From assembly GCF_029893965.1 (NCBI RefSeq), contig NZ_JARXXP010000004.1, positions 248,001-312,000 of the forward strand: DNA of 64,000 bases. Direction: 5' to 3'. Positions 1 to 8,914 of the stretch are shown here, one piece after another; the first letter of the stretch is position 1, and the number at the start of each line of letters is the position of its first letter. The translations under genes and the position numbers were made by a program. Source of the stretch: Paenibacillus sp. PastM-3. GTDB taxonomy: Bacteria > Bacillota > Bacilli > Paenibacillales > Paenibacillaceae. A model generated the notes under the pieces. The model ran no database searches, was not told where the DNA came from, and saw only the letters and a list, made by a program, of their open reading frames with translations.

Positions 1-351
1 CTGCAGGAAATGCAAAGCGTGCTGCAGGAGCTTGCCGCCAGGCAGGAGCTGTACATGCCGGATCCGGCAAGCCATGGCAGCGTGCTTACTGCCTGCATGC
101 AACGGGTGCCGGAGGTACAGGCCATCTGGTCGAACCGGACGGACGGCACGTTTATTTTCTCCGAGCCGGCGGCCGGACTGATGAATGCGAAGCGCAGGGA
201 ATGGTATAGCGGGGCAGTCAATGAAGGGGAATATGTCTCCTTGCCGTATGTCTCAGCGATTACCAAACGCTCGTGTATTACGCTCTCCCGGGCAATCAAG
301 AATGCCCGGGGGGAGACGGTCGGTGTAGTCGGAATCGACCTGGCGGTATAG
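1..351 (+). CDS. C-terminal part of a Cache (PDC) sensor-domain protein, cut by the window start
   Basis: The reading frame is already open at base 1, so the N-terminus lies outside the window. The 116 visible residues resemble the C-terminal half of a dCache/PDC ligand-binding domain: a REWY motif, then a strand-rich stretch ending in VGVVGIDLAV at the stop. A protein that ends in a Cache module is seen among some Paenibacillus chemoreceptor-like or regulatory proteins, but the output domain is not visible here. The ligand is unknown. A GC-rich hairpin follows about 85 bp downstream. The domain call rests on pattern only. Confidence 0.6.
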   Translation: MQEMQSVLQELAARQELYMPDPASHGSVLTACMQRVPEVQAIWSNRTDGTFIFSEPAAGLMNAKRREWYSGAVNEGEYVSLPYVSAITKRSCITLSRAIKNARGETVGVVGIDLAV

Positions 352-437
352 GCGGAATCGGGGCACAGTTAAGTGACCGGCCGATAATATCAGCAGTGCG
401 CCAAGGACGGACATAACCGGAGGATAGCTATACAAGC

Positions 438-466
438 GCAGCCGGCCCTACTCGAGGGCCGGCTGC
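438..466. terminator. GC-rich hairpin between converging genes
   Basis: A perfect 12-bp stem (GCAGCCGGCCCT with its complement) encloses a 5-nt loop between the Cache-protein gene and the converging DUF925 gene. There is only a short T-rich tail (TTGTT), so it may be a weak terminator or an mRNA-end hairpin. Confidence 0.5.
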
Positions 467-503
467 TTGTTCATGATTGAGCATGAGGTTATGAATCAAG
501 CGG

Positions 504-1082
504 CTAATCCCCGGATGGAGGAACAATCTGCAGCTGAGGCCAAACCGCCGGCCAGTTCTTTTTGGCAACCCTTTGCCCGTAGACGCTTTGAAGCTTAGGG
601 GTTGCTGTGAAGTGGGGAGACGGCCGGACTACCAGATGAATGACATCCTGTATGCCATGAGGCGCAGACAGAATCAGATCCTCCTCTGCACTGAGAGCCA
701 GTCCAAGCGCAGTAGCGGTTTCCGGAAAATGGGCCATTCCGTCCGTTGAGGAGGTATAAGGTGCCAGACCGTTAACCGTATGCATCCTGGCCTGGTTCTT
801 CACGGACCAGGGAGTGGCACCGTCGATCTCCCGCAGCCGGACTTCCAGATGCTTTTCCGTCTCCTCGCGCAGATCAGCCGGATCATAGTAGATAACATCC
901 ACGTCGGCAAGCGGGGTTCTGCTGCGGAAACCATGCTGAATATCCCATACCTTGGAGCGCACAAATCCGGCGCAGACCCAGCAGTCCGGCAGTCCAAGGG
1001 TGCGTACAGCAGCCAGTACCTCCATCATCCAGCGGTCTTCTTTTACAGCCTGCAGCAGCTCCTGCTCGTTCGTAATACGCAA
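504..1082 (-). CDS. Nucleotidyltransferase-like protein (DUF925 / NTP_transf_6 family)
   Basis: A soluble protein of about 192 residues. It carries the family pattern of a GFVRSKVWD motif followed by an acidic ADVDVIYYD motif, which forms the metal-binding core of the nucleotidyltransferase fold, and a later WSVKNQARMH segment. The substrate of this family is not established. A TTG start at 1082 is preferred because a GGAGGTG ribosome-binding site lies 7 bp upstream; the frame stays open further upstream to 1118. It stands alone, convergent with the Cache-protein gene and divergent from lytS. Confidence 0.8.
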   Translation of the reverse strand: MRITNEQELLQAVKEDRWMMEVLAAVRTLGLPDCWVCAGFVRSKVWDIQHGFRSRTPLADVDVIYYDPADLREETEKHLEVRLREIDGATPWSVKNQARMHTVNGLAPYTSSTDGMAHFPETATALGLALSAEEDLILSAPHGIQDVIHLVVRPSPHFTATPKLQSVYGQRVAKKNWPAVWPQLQIVPPSGD

Positions 1083-1203
1083 ACCAAACACACCTCCGTA
1101 TTCTTGTTTAGCCGGCAAAGAGCAGTTCGGGCTCCCGGCAGCAATCCTTTTATTATAAGGCTTACTACGTCAGGAGGATATGCCGGATGACTGCGGCGGC
1201 AGA

Positions 1204-1232
1204 TTGCTAAGAGGAAGGGCACACTCTATAAT
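1204..1232 (+). promoter_or_regulatory. Probable sigma-A promoter of the lytST-like operon
   Basis: TTGCTA (1204-1209) and a perfect TATAAT (1227-1232) are separated by 17 bp. Transcription would begin near 1239. That is too close to the TTG at 1244 and supports translation starting at GTG 1265. Confidence 0.65.
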
Positions 1233-1264
1233 GTACCTTTAGATTGACCATGGGAGGCGTAATT

Positions 1265-2926
1265 GTGCATTATAACCTGACGATTCTGCTGCAATTGTTC
1301 GAGCGGGCGGCGCTGCTGCTGATGTGTCTGTTTGTGCTGACCCGGCTGCCGCGGTTTAAGGAGATTTTTATAAAAGGAGCTTATGCTCCGCAGGAACTGG
1401 CTATGGTGACCGTGGTATTCAGCCTGTTTGCCATTTTGGGGACGTATACGGGGATTAATGTGGAAGGGTCGCTGGTGAACGTGCGGATTATTGCCATCGT
1501 AGCCGGCGGGATTCTATTCGGACCCTGGGTAGGGATGATTACCGGCCTGATCTCCGGGGTGCACCGGTTTCTGATAGATATCGGCGGTGTGACTTCGGTG
1601 CCCTGCCTGATTACAAGTATTACAGCCGGAGTGGTGTCCGGTGTGATCTACCGCCGTACTTCGCCGGACAAACGCTGGATTGCCGGTATTCTGGCCGGTA
1701 TGATCTGTGAAGCGCTGACGATGGTGCTGATCCTGGTGATGGCGAACCCGGCTTCGCTTGGTGCGGACATTGTGTCAAAGATTGCTTTTCCGATGATTGC
1801 CGGTCAGATTTGTGTCGGGTTCATTGTTATGCTGGTGCAGAGTGTAGAAGGGGAGAAGGAACGGATCGCCGCGAAGCAGTCCAAGCTGGCGCTGGATATT
1901 GCGAACAAGACGCTTCCGTATTTCCGCAACATTAACCCCCGGTCGCTGAGGAAGATCTGTGAAATTATCAAGGACGATATCGGGGCTGACGCTGTAGCCA
2001 TTACCGATACCGGCCACATCCGTGCTTATGTCGGCGTCGGGGAGGAGTATTATACCGAGACGGACGAAATTATCAGCGAAGAGACGAAGAAAACGATCAG
2101 CAGCGGAGAGATCACCATCCGTGATGATGATACGGAATATATGAACCGGGCGATCCGCTCGCTGATCATCATTCCGCTTAAGGAGAAGGGTGAAGTGACC
2201 GGAGCACTGAAAATTTATTACACCAAAGCCCACAAAATCACCTATTCCCTGCAGGCCATGGCCGTCGGTCTTTCGCAGATGATCTCAACGCTGATGGAGG
2301 TGTCGCGGGTCGAAGGGATCAAGGAGATGGCTAACAAGGCGGAGCTGAAGGCACTGCAGACCAGCATCAACCCCCACTTTCTGTTTAATGCGCTGAATGC
2401 GATTGCCTCGTCAATCCGCATTGATCCCGATAAGGCGCGGGAGCTCATTGTCAATCTGTCCGGGTATATGCGCTACAATCTCGAGCTTTCGGGCGAATTC
2501 ATTGATATCCGGCGTGAGCTGCAGCAGGTGCAGCAGTATGTGGAGATTGAGAAGGCGCGTTTTGGCAGCCGGCTGGCGGTGGAGTATGATATCGACGAGG
2601 TCGAGGTGCGGATTCCAAGCCTGATCATCCAGCCGCTGGTGGAAAACGCAATTGTACACGGTATTCTGAAGTCGCGGGGCCAAGGTACAGTAACGATTTC
2701 GGTAAAAGACCTGGGTAAGGCAGTGCGGGTCGGCATTGCCGATACCGGTGCCGGAATCAGTGAGGAAACGATTGAGCGGGTCTACAGCGGCAATATGCCG
2801 GATAACAAAATCGGACTGTACAATGTACACCAGCGGGTGAAGCTGATTTATGGCCAGGGTCTGACCATCCACAGGCTGGATAAAGGGACGGATATTTATT
2901 TTGACGTCAAAAAGGAGCAGCGATGA
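1265..2926 (+). CDS. lytS: LytS/YpdA-type sensor histidine kinase
   Basis: A membrane sensor kinase of about 553 residues. The first 190 residues hold several hydrophobic segments typical of the 5TM-5TMR_LYT domain. A GAF-like region follows (about 205-350), then the LytS-type kinase core with the phospho-acceptor His in NPHFLFN, an N-box (VENAIVHG) and a degenerate G-box ([11 protein letters not shown]). GTG at 1265 is chosen as start because GGGAGG sits 7 bp upstream; in-frame TTG 1244 and ATG 1250 lack a good site. It overlaps the LytTR regulator by 4 bp (ATGA), so the two are translationally coupled. Family members sense extracellular pyruvate (YpdA, B. subtilis LytS) or cell-wall and membrane state. 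The adjacent OFA transporter favours a carboxylate signal here, by inference. Confidence 0.9.
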   Translation: MHYNLTILLQLFERAALLLMCLFVLTRLPRFKEIFIKGAYAPQELAMVTVVFSLFAILGTYTGINVEGSLVNVRIIAIVAGGILFGPWVGMITGLISGVHRFLIDIGGVTSVPCLITSITAGVVSGVIYRRTSPDKRWIAGILAGMICEALTMVLILVMANPASLGADIVSKIAFPMIAGQICVGFIVMLVQSVEGEKERIAAKQSKLALDIANKTLPYFRNINPRSLRKICEIIKDDIGADAVAITDTGHIRAYVGVGEEYYTETDEIISEETKKTISSGEITIRDDDTEYMNRAIRSLIIIPLKEKGEVTGALKIYYTKAHKITYSLQAMAVGLSQMISTLMEVSRVEGIKEMANKAELKALQTSINPHFLFNALNAIASSIRIDPDKARELIVNLSGYMRYNLELSGEFIDIRRELQQVQQYVEIEKARFGSRLAVEYDIDEVEVRIPSLIIQPLVENAIVHGILKSRGQGTVTISVKDLGKAVRVGIADTGAGISEETIERVYSGNMPDNKIGLYNVHQRVKLIYGQGLTIHRLDKGTDIYFDVKKEQR

Positions 2927-3651
2927 GAGCGATAATTGTAGAGGATGAAGTACTGGCCAGGCAGGAGCTGGCTTTTCTGATCGGAGCGCACAGCAGCATC
3001 AGGATCGCAGCCGAATTTGAGGACGGGCTGGATGCGCTGAAATATCTGCAGACTGAAGAGGTCGATGTCATTTTCCTCGATATTAACATTCCCTCGATTG
3101 ACGGCGTGCTGCTGGCCCAGAATATCAGCCGGTTCTCCGTTAAGCCCTATATTGTGTTCATTACCGCGTACAAGGAGCATGCCGCCGAGGCGTTTGAGAT
3201 CGAGGCCTTTGACTACATTCTGAAGCCTTACAGCGAAACACGGATCAAGGCGATGCTGCAGAAGCTGGAGGGGGCGTTTGCGGCGCGCGGGCGGCAAGGA
3301 GAAGAAGAGCGTACGAAGCTCAGCGATAAAGTGAACCTGTGGAACAATGAAAAGATCATCGTCGTCGATGCCGACGAGATTTATTATGCTTCGGCGCAGG
3401 AGAAAACGACGAGTGTGATCACCAAGGGTGAGGAATACAGCATGGCTCTAAGCATCAGCGAGTTTCATAGCCGGCTGCCGCAGGACCGCTTTTTCCGCTG
3501 CCACCGCTCCTATCTTGTGAATCTGTCCAAGATTAAGGAAATCATCCCCTGGTTCAACAATACTTATCTGCTGCGGCTGCGTGATCTGGATGCTGAAGTG
3601 CCTGTAAGCCGCGGCAAGGTGAAGGAATTCAGGCAGATCATGCGACTCTAG
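2923..3651 (+). CDS. lytT: LytTR-family response regulator
   Basis: A 242-residue regulator. The N-terminal receiver domain has its phosphorylatable Asp in VIFLDINIP, and the conserved FITAYKEHA and YILKPY motifs follow. The C-terminal LytTR DNA-binding domain (about 140-242) contains [15 protein letters not shown], the hallmark recognition region of the AlgR/AgrA/LytR type. It is coupled to the kinase by an ATGA overlap. Its length and partner match E. coli YpdB. A direct-repeat site like the YpdB target begins 2 bp after its stop codon, ahead of the transporter gene, so this regulator probably activates that transporter. Confidence 0.92.
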   Translation: MRAIIVEDEVLARQELAFLIGAHSSIRIAAEFEDGLDALKYLQTEEVDVIFLDINIPSIDGVLLAQNISRFSVKPYIVFITAYKEHAAEAFEIEAFDYILKPYSETRIKAMLQKLEGAFAARGRQGEEERTKLSDKVNLWNNEKIIVVDADEIYYASAQEKTTSVITKGEEYSMALSISEFHSRLPQDRFFRCHRSYLVNLSKIKEIIPWFNNTYLLRLRDLDAEVPVSRGKVKEFRQIMRL

Positions 3652-3652
3652 C

Positions 3653-3721
3653 GGCAGTTCATTCCCCGTTACTGTCATCTCATTCCGGATTTCTCTCAAG
3701 AAAGCGTTATTTCGCTACAAT
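3653..3721 (+). promoter_or_regulatory. LytTR (YpdB-like) direct-repeat activator site and promoter for the OFA transporter
   Basis: Two direct repeats, GGCAGTTCAT (3653-3662) and GTCATCTCAT (3674-3683), are separated by exactly 11 bp. The published E. coli YpdB target at yhjX is two GGCATTTCAT boxes with an 11-bp spacer; the boxes here match it at 9/10 and 8/10. A TACAAT -10 hexamer lies at 3716-3721 with no recognisable -35 hexamer, as expected for an activator-dependent promoter. The second box would be centred near -49. Confidence 0.7.
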
Positions 3722-3773
3722 GAGGAGGCAAAGAAGACCTCAAGCGACTTCAGAGAGAAAGAAGGAATCATCT

Positions 3774-5039
3774 ATGACTAAGGCTATGCCAGGCAATAAA
3801 AAATGGCTTATCGTTCTAGGTACAGTAATCATGCAAATGGGACTGGGTACGATTTATACATGGAGCCTGTTCAATGCACAGCTTGTCAGCAAGTTCGGCT
3901 GGGAGCTCAGCTCTGTTTCCATAACCTTTTCCATTACCAGCTTTGCCCTGGCCTTCGCGACACTGTTCGCGGGGAAGCTGCAGGACCGGTTCGGCCTCCG
4001 CAGACTGACCGCTGCCGCCGGGATTATGCTGGGGCTTGGCCTGATTCTGAGCTCGCAGGCCAGCTCCCTGCCGATGTTTTATCTGCTGGCTGGCGTAGTA
4101 GTGGGTTATGCGGATGGTACAGCTTATATTACCTCGCTGTCCAATCTGATTAAATGGTTCCCTAAGAATAAAGGGCTGATCTCCGGAGTTTCCGTCGGGG
4201 CTTACGGAACGGGCAGCCTGATCTTCAAATATATCAACGGCAGTCTGATTGAGTCCCAGGGGGTATCCGGTGCTTTTCTGTACTGGGGCATCATCGTGAT
4301 GATCATGATCGTCATCGGTTCGATGCTGGTGAGGGAAGCTCCAGCTGCAGCTCCGGCGGGCACAAAGGCTGTCTCCGGCAGGTCGGCGGCTGCAGGCGGT
4401 GCAGTAATACCGGCCAAAGACTATACGGTAAAAGAAATGCTGCGCACGAAGGAAGCTTATCTGCTGTTCGTCATCTTTTTCACGGCCTGCATGAGCGGCC
4501 TTTACCTGATCGGTATTGTAAAGGACATCGGCGTTACGCTGGCTGGTCTGGATGTAGCTGCAGCAGCTAATGCCGTAGCGATGATCGCTATCTTTAACAC
4601 AGCCGGACGTTTGATTCTCGGGGCCCTGTCCGACCGGATGAGCCGGCTGAAGCTGCTGAGCATCACCCTGGCTGTAACAGCAGCAGCAATGTTTACCCTC
4701 AGCTACGCTGCCTTAAACTACGGCCTGTTCTTCATCTGTGTAGCTGCCATTGCCTTCTGCTTTGGAGGCAACATCACCATCTTTCCGGCAATCGTCAGCG
4801 ATTTCTTCGGACTGAAGAACCACAGCAAGAACTACGGTGTTATCTATCAGGGGTTTGGAATCGGCGCATTGTCCGGTTCGTTCATTGCAGCGCTGCTCGG
4901 CGGATTCAAGCCTACCTTTATCATCATCGGTCTGCTGTGCATTCTGGCCTGCCTCATTGCGGTTTCCCTGAAAGCACCGGGACAAAGACGGGCAAGAGAC
5001 AAGGGAATGAGCCTGAAGCCTTCGCGGCATACGGCTTAA
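3774..5039 (+). CDS. OFA-family major facilitator (oxalate/formate antiporter or YhjX-like)
   Basis: A 12-TM major facilitator of about 421 residues. The N-terminus (GTIYTWSLFNAQL, GLGTIYTWS) is typical of the oxalate/formate antiporter family that includes E. coli YhjX. An Ala/Gly-rich central loop (about 185-215) separates two six-helix halves; GKLQDRFGLRR and GALSDRMSRLK are the conserved intracellular loop 2-3 and 8-9 motifs. ATG 3774 is preferred for its GAAGGA site; an upstream in-frame ATG at 3720 overlaps the -10 element. It directly follows the LytS/LytTR pair, as YhjX is tied to YpdAB. It is therefore likely a pyruvate or other small-carboxylate transporter, but the substrate cannot be read from sequence. 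Confidence 0.85.
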   Translation: MTKAMPGNKKWLIVLGTVIMQMGLGTIYTWSLFNAQLVSKFGWELSSVSITFSITSFALAFATLFAGKLQDRFGLRRLTAAAGIMLGLGLILSSQASSLPMFYLLAGVVVGYADGTAYITSLSNLIKWFPKNKGLISGVSVGAYGTGSLIFKYINGSLIESQGVSGAFLYWGIIVMIMIVIGSMLVREAPAAAPAGTKAVSGRSAAAGGAVIPAKDYTVKEMLRTKEAYLLFVIFFTACMSGLYLIGIVKDIGVTLAGLDVAAAANAVAMIAIFNTAGRLILGALSDRMSRLKLLSITLAVTAAAMFTLSYAALNYGLFFICVAAIAFCFGGNITIFPAIVSDFFGLKNHSKNYGVIYQGFGIGALSGSFIAALLGGFKPTFIIIGLLCILACLIAVSLKAPGQRRARDKGMSLKPSRHTA

Positions 5040-5110
5040 CCATATACAGCAACATGTCGGCTTAAGAAAGATACAGACAAAAAGAAGGCTGCCTGTAAAG
5101 CAGCCCGGAA

Positions 5111-5156
5111 GAGAGATATTTGCCTCCGTTTTATGCGGAGGCGGGTATCTCTTTTT
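5111..5156 (+). terminator. Rho-independent terminator after the OFA transporter
   Basis: An outer stem (GAGATA/TATCTC) and an inner stem (GCCTCCG/CGGAGGC) end in TCTTTTT. A smaller GGCTGC...GCAGCC hairpin precedes it at about 5089-5107. The remaining span up to the sigma gene shows no other feature. Confidence 0.75.
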
Positions 5157-5337
5157 GGCATGTTCATACTGCGGGGGAGGACTGGCGAGCAGGCGGTCGA
5201 AATGCTATAGCAGGGGCAGACAAAAGGATCAGGATGAAACGGATGATTAAGTTCCATTTACATAGCTGAAAATAATTTGCCGGAGACAGGCACTTTTTGG
5301 AGAGGCCAGGTGTTATAGAGATATACATGGAAAGGAG

Positions 5338-5952
5338 GTGCTGGCAACGTCACAGGAGCATTTGCATGATAAGGAGCAGGTGGAGGCTGTAGTCGCGCAG
5401 GTCCAGCAGGGCAACCGGGAAATCTATGCCTGGATCGTCGGACAGTTTCAGCAGCCGCTGTACCGTTATTGCTGCCGTATGCTCGGTAACCGGCAGGATG
5501 CGGAGGATGCGGTACAGGACATTCTGGTCAAAGCCTACCAGTCTATCGGAAGGTACAGGCAGGAGGTTAGCTTCTCCGCATGGCTGTACCGGATTGCAGG
5601 CAATCATTGTCTGAATCTGCTGCGCCGGCGGCGGATGCAGCAGCGCATCCTGCGCCTGTTCAGGCCGGAGACGGTAAGCATAGGCGCGGAGCAGCAGATG
5701 GAGGCGCGGATATTCAGCCCGGGTCTGGGAGCGGCACTCGGGTCGCTGACACCGGAGGAACGGAATATTCTGGTGCTGCGGGTGTTTGAGGAGCTGACCT
5801 TTCAGGAGATGGGGCAGATTCTCGGCAGCAGTCCCAATGCGCTGCATAAGCGGATGGAACGGATCAAGCGGAAGGTCAGGAATACGATGAAGACTGAGGA
5901 GGAGGAGATCCTTTGGAACGAGCCGGAACCCATAGCGGGCACCAAGATATAA
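5338..5952 (+). CDS. ECF-type RNA polymerase sigma factor
   Basis: About 204 residues. Region sigma-2 contains YRYCCRMLGNRQDAEDAVQDILVKAY and the DNA-melting segment SFSAWLYRIAGNHCLNLLRRR. Region sigma-4 (about 140-190) contains LTPEERNILVLRVFEELTFQEMGQILG and an HTH (NALHKRMERIKRKVR). There is no C-terminal extension. The start is uncertain: GTG 5338 abuts an AAAGGAGG site, so in-frame CTG 5341 or TTG 5362 may be used instead. The next gene begins inside its 3' end and encodes a probable membrane anti-sigma factor. Confidence 0.88.
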   Translation: MLATSQEHLHDKEQVEAVVAQVQQGNREIYAWIVGQFQQPLYRYCCRMLGNRQDAEDAVQDILVKAYQSIGRYRQEVSFSAWLYRIAGNHCLNLLRRRRMQQRILRLFRPETVSIGAEQQMEARIFSPGLGAALGSLTPEERNILVLRVFEELTFQEMGQILGSSPNALHKRMERIKRKVRNTMKTEEEEILWNEPEPIAGTKI

Positions 5953-6902
5953 AGGGAGCTGCAGTTCATGAGGAGCTGCTGCCGGGCATAAATGTGACTG
6001 ATCAGGTCATGACGCGGATACGGGAAATGGAGCCGGTACGGAGACGCAGCGGAATCCGATTTGCCGGTAAAACAGCCGCCACCTCAGGTATGCTTGTTGT
6101 AACGCTGCTGATTGCAGCATCAGCCTATGCAGCCACAGAGTATATTCAGATCCGCAACAAGGCGGGAGAGGTTAAGGTGCAGCATTTTGTTAACACGGAA
6201 ACAGAAGAGGAACGGTTAGCGAAGGGGATATCTTCTTTTTACAAGTATGAGCAGAAGCTGATGAATTTTGCCAAGCCGGGTGAGCAGCTTGTGTATTTTG
6301 TTAGAGGTGAGCCAATCTCTGAGGGTACAGGAAGCAAGCTGCAGTTTACACATAAGCAGCAGCGGATCACTGAGTATTCCGCATTCCTTGATCTGATGAA
6401 GGCTAAGAGCTCACCGTTTATTTTTCCGGAGACTGCCGGAGGGTATGATTTTAAATACGGCGAAGTACAGCCCCTGTATCCAACCAAGGATGTAATAGAT
6501 AACGACCCGGTCTATCAGCAGGCATTGAACGAATTGATCGGGGAAGCCAAAAAGGATAAGACGCGTAATTTATTTATGAAGGTGATGCCCTGGACTGAAA
6601 CCGGCTCGCTGAATGCACAATATAGGAAAGGCGGATCTTTCATCAATCTCTCGGCGTTTATGATGAACGGCGGTAACATGACGGTTCCACAGAAGCCCGC
6701 AGATAAGGCGGAGAAAATCAAAGTAGAGGGCAGGGAAGTCATCTACAATTATATTGATTACCAGCCAAAGTCGTTTTTTTACCTGACATGGTACAATGAG
6801 CCGAAGGATGCCTATATCCAGCTGAATTCCTGGGGCGACCGGGTGCTGAGTAAGGAGCAGCTGCTGAAAGTGGCCGGGGAGCTTATTAAGGGCGGGCTGT
6901 AG
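5913..6902 (+). CDS. Probable membrane-anchored anti-sigma factor
   Basis: A 329-residue protein with a short cytoplasmic N-terminus, one transmembrane helix (about 56-75, ending in ASAYAATEYIQ) and a large extracytoplasmic domain with no catalytic motif I recognise. TTG 5913 lies inside the end of the sigma gene and has GGAGGAG 5 bp upstream, so the pair is translationally coupled. No zinc-binding HxxxCxxC motif is seen, so it is not a classical ZAS protein. The role is inferred from the overlap and topology: it would hold the sigma factor inactive until an envelope signal arrives. Confidence 0.65.
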   Translation: MERAGTHSGHQDIKGAAVHEELLPGINVTDQVMTRIREMEPVRRRSGIRFAGKTAATSGMLVVTLLIAASAYAATEYIQIRNKAGEVKVQHFVNTETEEERLAKGISSFYKYEQKLMNFAKPGEQLVYFVRGEPISEGTGSKLQFTHKQQRITEYSAFLDLMKAKSSPFIFPETAGGYDFKYGEVQPLYPTKDVIDNDPVYQQALNELIGEAKKDKTRNLFMKVMPWTETGSLNAQYRKGGSFINLSAFMMNGGNMTVPQKPADKAEKIKVEGREVIYNYIDYQPKSFFYLTWYNEPKDAYIQLNSWGDRVLSKEQLLKVAGELIKGGL

Positions 6903-6956
6903 TGGGGCGGTGAACGGCTCGGCTCGTAGGGCTGTATAATGAAAGGTTGATATGGT

Positions 6957-6989
6957 TAACCCGGATTCCGTTTGCAGCGGGCCGGGTTA
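6957..6989. other. Inverted repeat after the anti-sigma gene
   Basis: TAACCCGG pairs with CCGGGTTA across a 17-nt loop, without a T-run. It marks the end of the sigma operon and the edge of the AT-richer block that follows. Confidence 0.4.
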
Positions 6990-7091
6990 TTACGGTATTT
7001 GCAAAAGCTGATGTATCGACGGCTGAACAGTGCGGACTCCAATGCATACCACATATGAAGCAAGTATGATCCATTTCTTAGGAAAAACAAA

Positions 7092-7145
7092 TGAAGCTCG
7101 TAAATTACGCCATTCGTTCTTAAACGCGAATTGAGGAAAGTTCGT
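7092..7145 (-). pseudogene. Decayed N-terminus of a BceB-type permease
   Basis: Directly after the orphan BceA-like ATPase, the minus strand encodes NFPQFAFKNEWRNLRAS. This lines up with NFPKFAFNNVSRNGRAY, the start of the intact BceB at 10581. The initiator is ACG (7143-7145) instead of ATG, and the similarity fades after about 18 codons. The position, where bceB should begin, and the shared GGGGAGG leader show that a former bceAB pair has lost its permease. Downstream to about 6990 no permease sequence is recognisable. Confidence 0.7.
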
Positions 7146-7899
7146 GGCTGTTTCCTCCCCAAAATGAAAGTGTGTTGATTATTTTTTGAAAGAAAATTTG
7201 ACGATTATCGCCGCGATAAATTTCAGTTGCCAGTTTGCCGTCTTTAATGAAAATAATTCGTTTGCAGTAGCTGGCTGACAGCGGATCATGCGTTACTAGC
7301 AATAGAGTAGTTCCTTCTTTGCGGTTAATATCCTCTAGCGATTTCATCACTACTCGTGAGGAATTGGAGTCGAGCGATCCTGTCGGTTCGTCGGCCAGTA
7401 TGATTGCTGGTGAAGTGATGATTGCCCGGGCAATCGCTGTACACTGTCGCTGTCCACCGGATATTTCATAGGTGCGTTTATTCAGAATATCAGTGATGTT
7501 CAAACGTTCTGCGACTTTTTGCAGCAAGGATTCCATTTTGGCTAGTTTGGGATTATCCAACGTTAAGGGAAGCACAATGTTTTCGGCCACTGTTAACGTC
7601 TCCAGAAGGTTAAAGTCCTGAAATATAAAACCGAGCTGTCGGCGGCGAAAATGGGCAAGCTCCTCTTTATTCAGAAGATAGGGATTACAGCCGTTGACAT
7701 TCACTTCACCTGAAGTGGGCTTGTCGATCGTGGATACCATGTTAAGCAATGTCGTTTTTCCGCTGCCGGAGGGGCCCATAATTCCGACAAATTCACCACT
7801 TTCAATGCTAAGATGAATATCGGTGAGGGCACGAGTCGTTACTTTTCCGGGATAAACCTTGTTAAGTCCTTTAACTTCTAAAGCATTTATTGGATTCAT
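7120..7899 (-). CDS. BceA-like ABC transporter ATP-binding protein lacking its permease
   Basis: About 259 residues: Walker A GPSGSGKTT, Q-loop FQDFNLL, signature ISGGQRQ, Walker B ILADEPTGSLD and an H-loop THDP. This is the MacB/BceA group that powers peptide-antibiotic resistance transporters. After the signature, Cys replaces the usual Arg (GGQRQC; the intact paralogue has GGQRQR). ATG 7899 is preferred, with GGAGGG 7 bp upstream. It follows the kinase gene in an apparent regulator-kinase-ATPase operon. The C-terminus drifts off the paralogue at the point where the permease remnant begins. It may be non-functional or may serve another permease. Confidence 0.82.
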   Translation of the reverse strand: MNPINALEVKGLNKVYPGKVTTRALTDIHLSIESGEFVGIMGPSGSGKTTLLNMVSTIDKPTSGEVNVNGCNPYLLNKEELAHFRRRQLGFIFQDFNLLETLTVAENIVLPLTLDNPKLAKMESLLQKVAERLNITDILNKRTYEISGGQRQCTAIARAIITSPAIILADEPTGSLDSNSSRVVMKSLEDINRKEGTTLLLVTHDPLSASYCKRIIFIKDGKLATEIYRGDNRQIFFQKIINTLSFWGGNSHELSSIRV

Positions 7900-7903
7900 T
7901 CCT

Positions 7904-8914
7904 TCACCCTCCGAAGTCATTACTTAGGTGGATACTATTGCTAAAAGAGAGCCGGACAGTAGTTCCTTCACTGAGCTTTGATTGAAGTTCTACCTTGTGT
8001 CCAAGTCTTTTACAGACTTCTTGAACAAGGTACAATCCCATGCCTGTTGATTCATGATACTGTCGTCCGCGTTCACCTGTAAAGTATGGATTAAATACCC
8101 GTTTAAGATCTTCTGGAGAAATACCGATGCCTTGATCGGTAATATCCAAGATTATATCGGAGCCTACACACTGAGCTGAGATTGTAACACGCTTGCCGGT
8201 GCCAGTGGTATAATTCACAGCATTGGTTAGGATTTGGCCCAAAATAAACATCAGCCATTTGGCATCGCTATATACGGCGAAATTAGCATCTACTTGTATA
8301 TCTGCTTTAATGCTTCGGCGGATAAAAAGTTTACGATTCTCGGCTATAGCCTCGTTTACTGCCTTGCGCAGAAGTAACGGCTCTACCTGGAAATCCTCTT
8401 CAAATCGGTCGAGCCGGGAAGTATAGATCACCATTTCCAGCCCTTTGCGTAGCCGCTCCAGTTCCTCTTGAATACTCCCAGCAGCCTCATCCTCAAGATC
8501 CTGCAGTGTAAGCTGAATAACAGAGAGTGGTGTCTTCATTTGATGTACCCAGCGGTTCATGAACACGACGTGATGGTCCATCCGGCGTACCTGTGTATTC
8601 ACCTCTTCTTGATACTGGCGATCGATCAGCTGCAGTAGCTCATGGATGGCTTCGGAAAGAGGAGCTTCTCCCAGAGAAACAAGATGCTCATGTGCCAGGC
8701 TCGTGGGATTGCATAATGCCACGTACAATTTCCGGTATTGAACGTATCGATAGCCTAGATAGAGCAGGAGTACAACAGTACTAAGTACTATTCCATATAG
8801 CATAATGGAGAGGGGTCTGTCCTCGCCAGTCAGCCAGTATAGTGACGGGACGAGCAGCATCTGTAGAAGATAGAACAGCAGCAATGGAAGCTGATCCTTC
8901 CAGAATAATCTCAT
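7904..8914 (-). CDS. bceS: BceS-type intramembrane-sensing histidine kinase
   Basis: A 336-residue kinase. Two N-terminal TM helices are separated by a very short loop (about 10-60), typical of kinases that sense through their partner ABC transporter. The phospho-acceptor His is in NRWVHQMKTPLSVIQL. The ATPase has an N-box (LTNAVNYT), a G1 box (DITDQGIGI) and a G2 box (GMGLYLV). The start ATG overlaps the regulator's stop codon by one base. The expected stimulus is flux through a BceAB transporter handling bacitracin-like or lantibiotic peptides. Confidence 0.88.
   Translation of the reverse strand: MRLFWKDQLPLLLFYLLQMLLVPSLYWLTGEDRPLSIMLYGIVLSTVVLLLYLGYRYVQYRKLYVALCNPTSLAHEHLVSLGEAPLSEAIHELLQLIDRQYQEEVNTQVRRMDHHVVFMNRWVHQMKTPLSVIQLTLQDLEDEAAGSIQEELERLRKGLEMVIYTSRLDRFEEDFQVEPLLLRKAVNEAIAENRKLFIRRSIKADIQVDANFAVYSDAKWLMFILGQILTNAVNYTTGTGKRVTISAQCVGSDIILDITDQGIGISPEDLKRVFNPYFTGERGRQYHESTGMGLYLVQEVCKRLGHKVELQSKLSEGTTVRLSFSNSIHLSNDFGG

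Noticed and set aside
7020..7091. Continuation of the BceB remnant
   Set aside because: After about 18 codons the minus-strand translation no longer aligns with the intact BceB, so the remnant is limited to the supported part.
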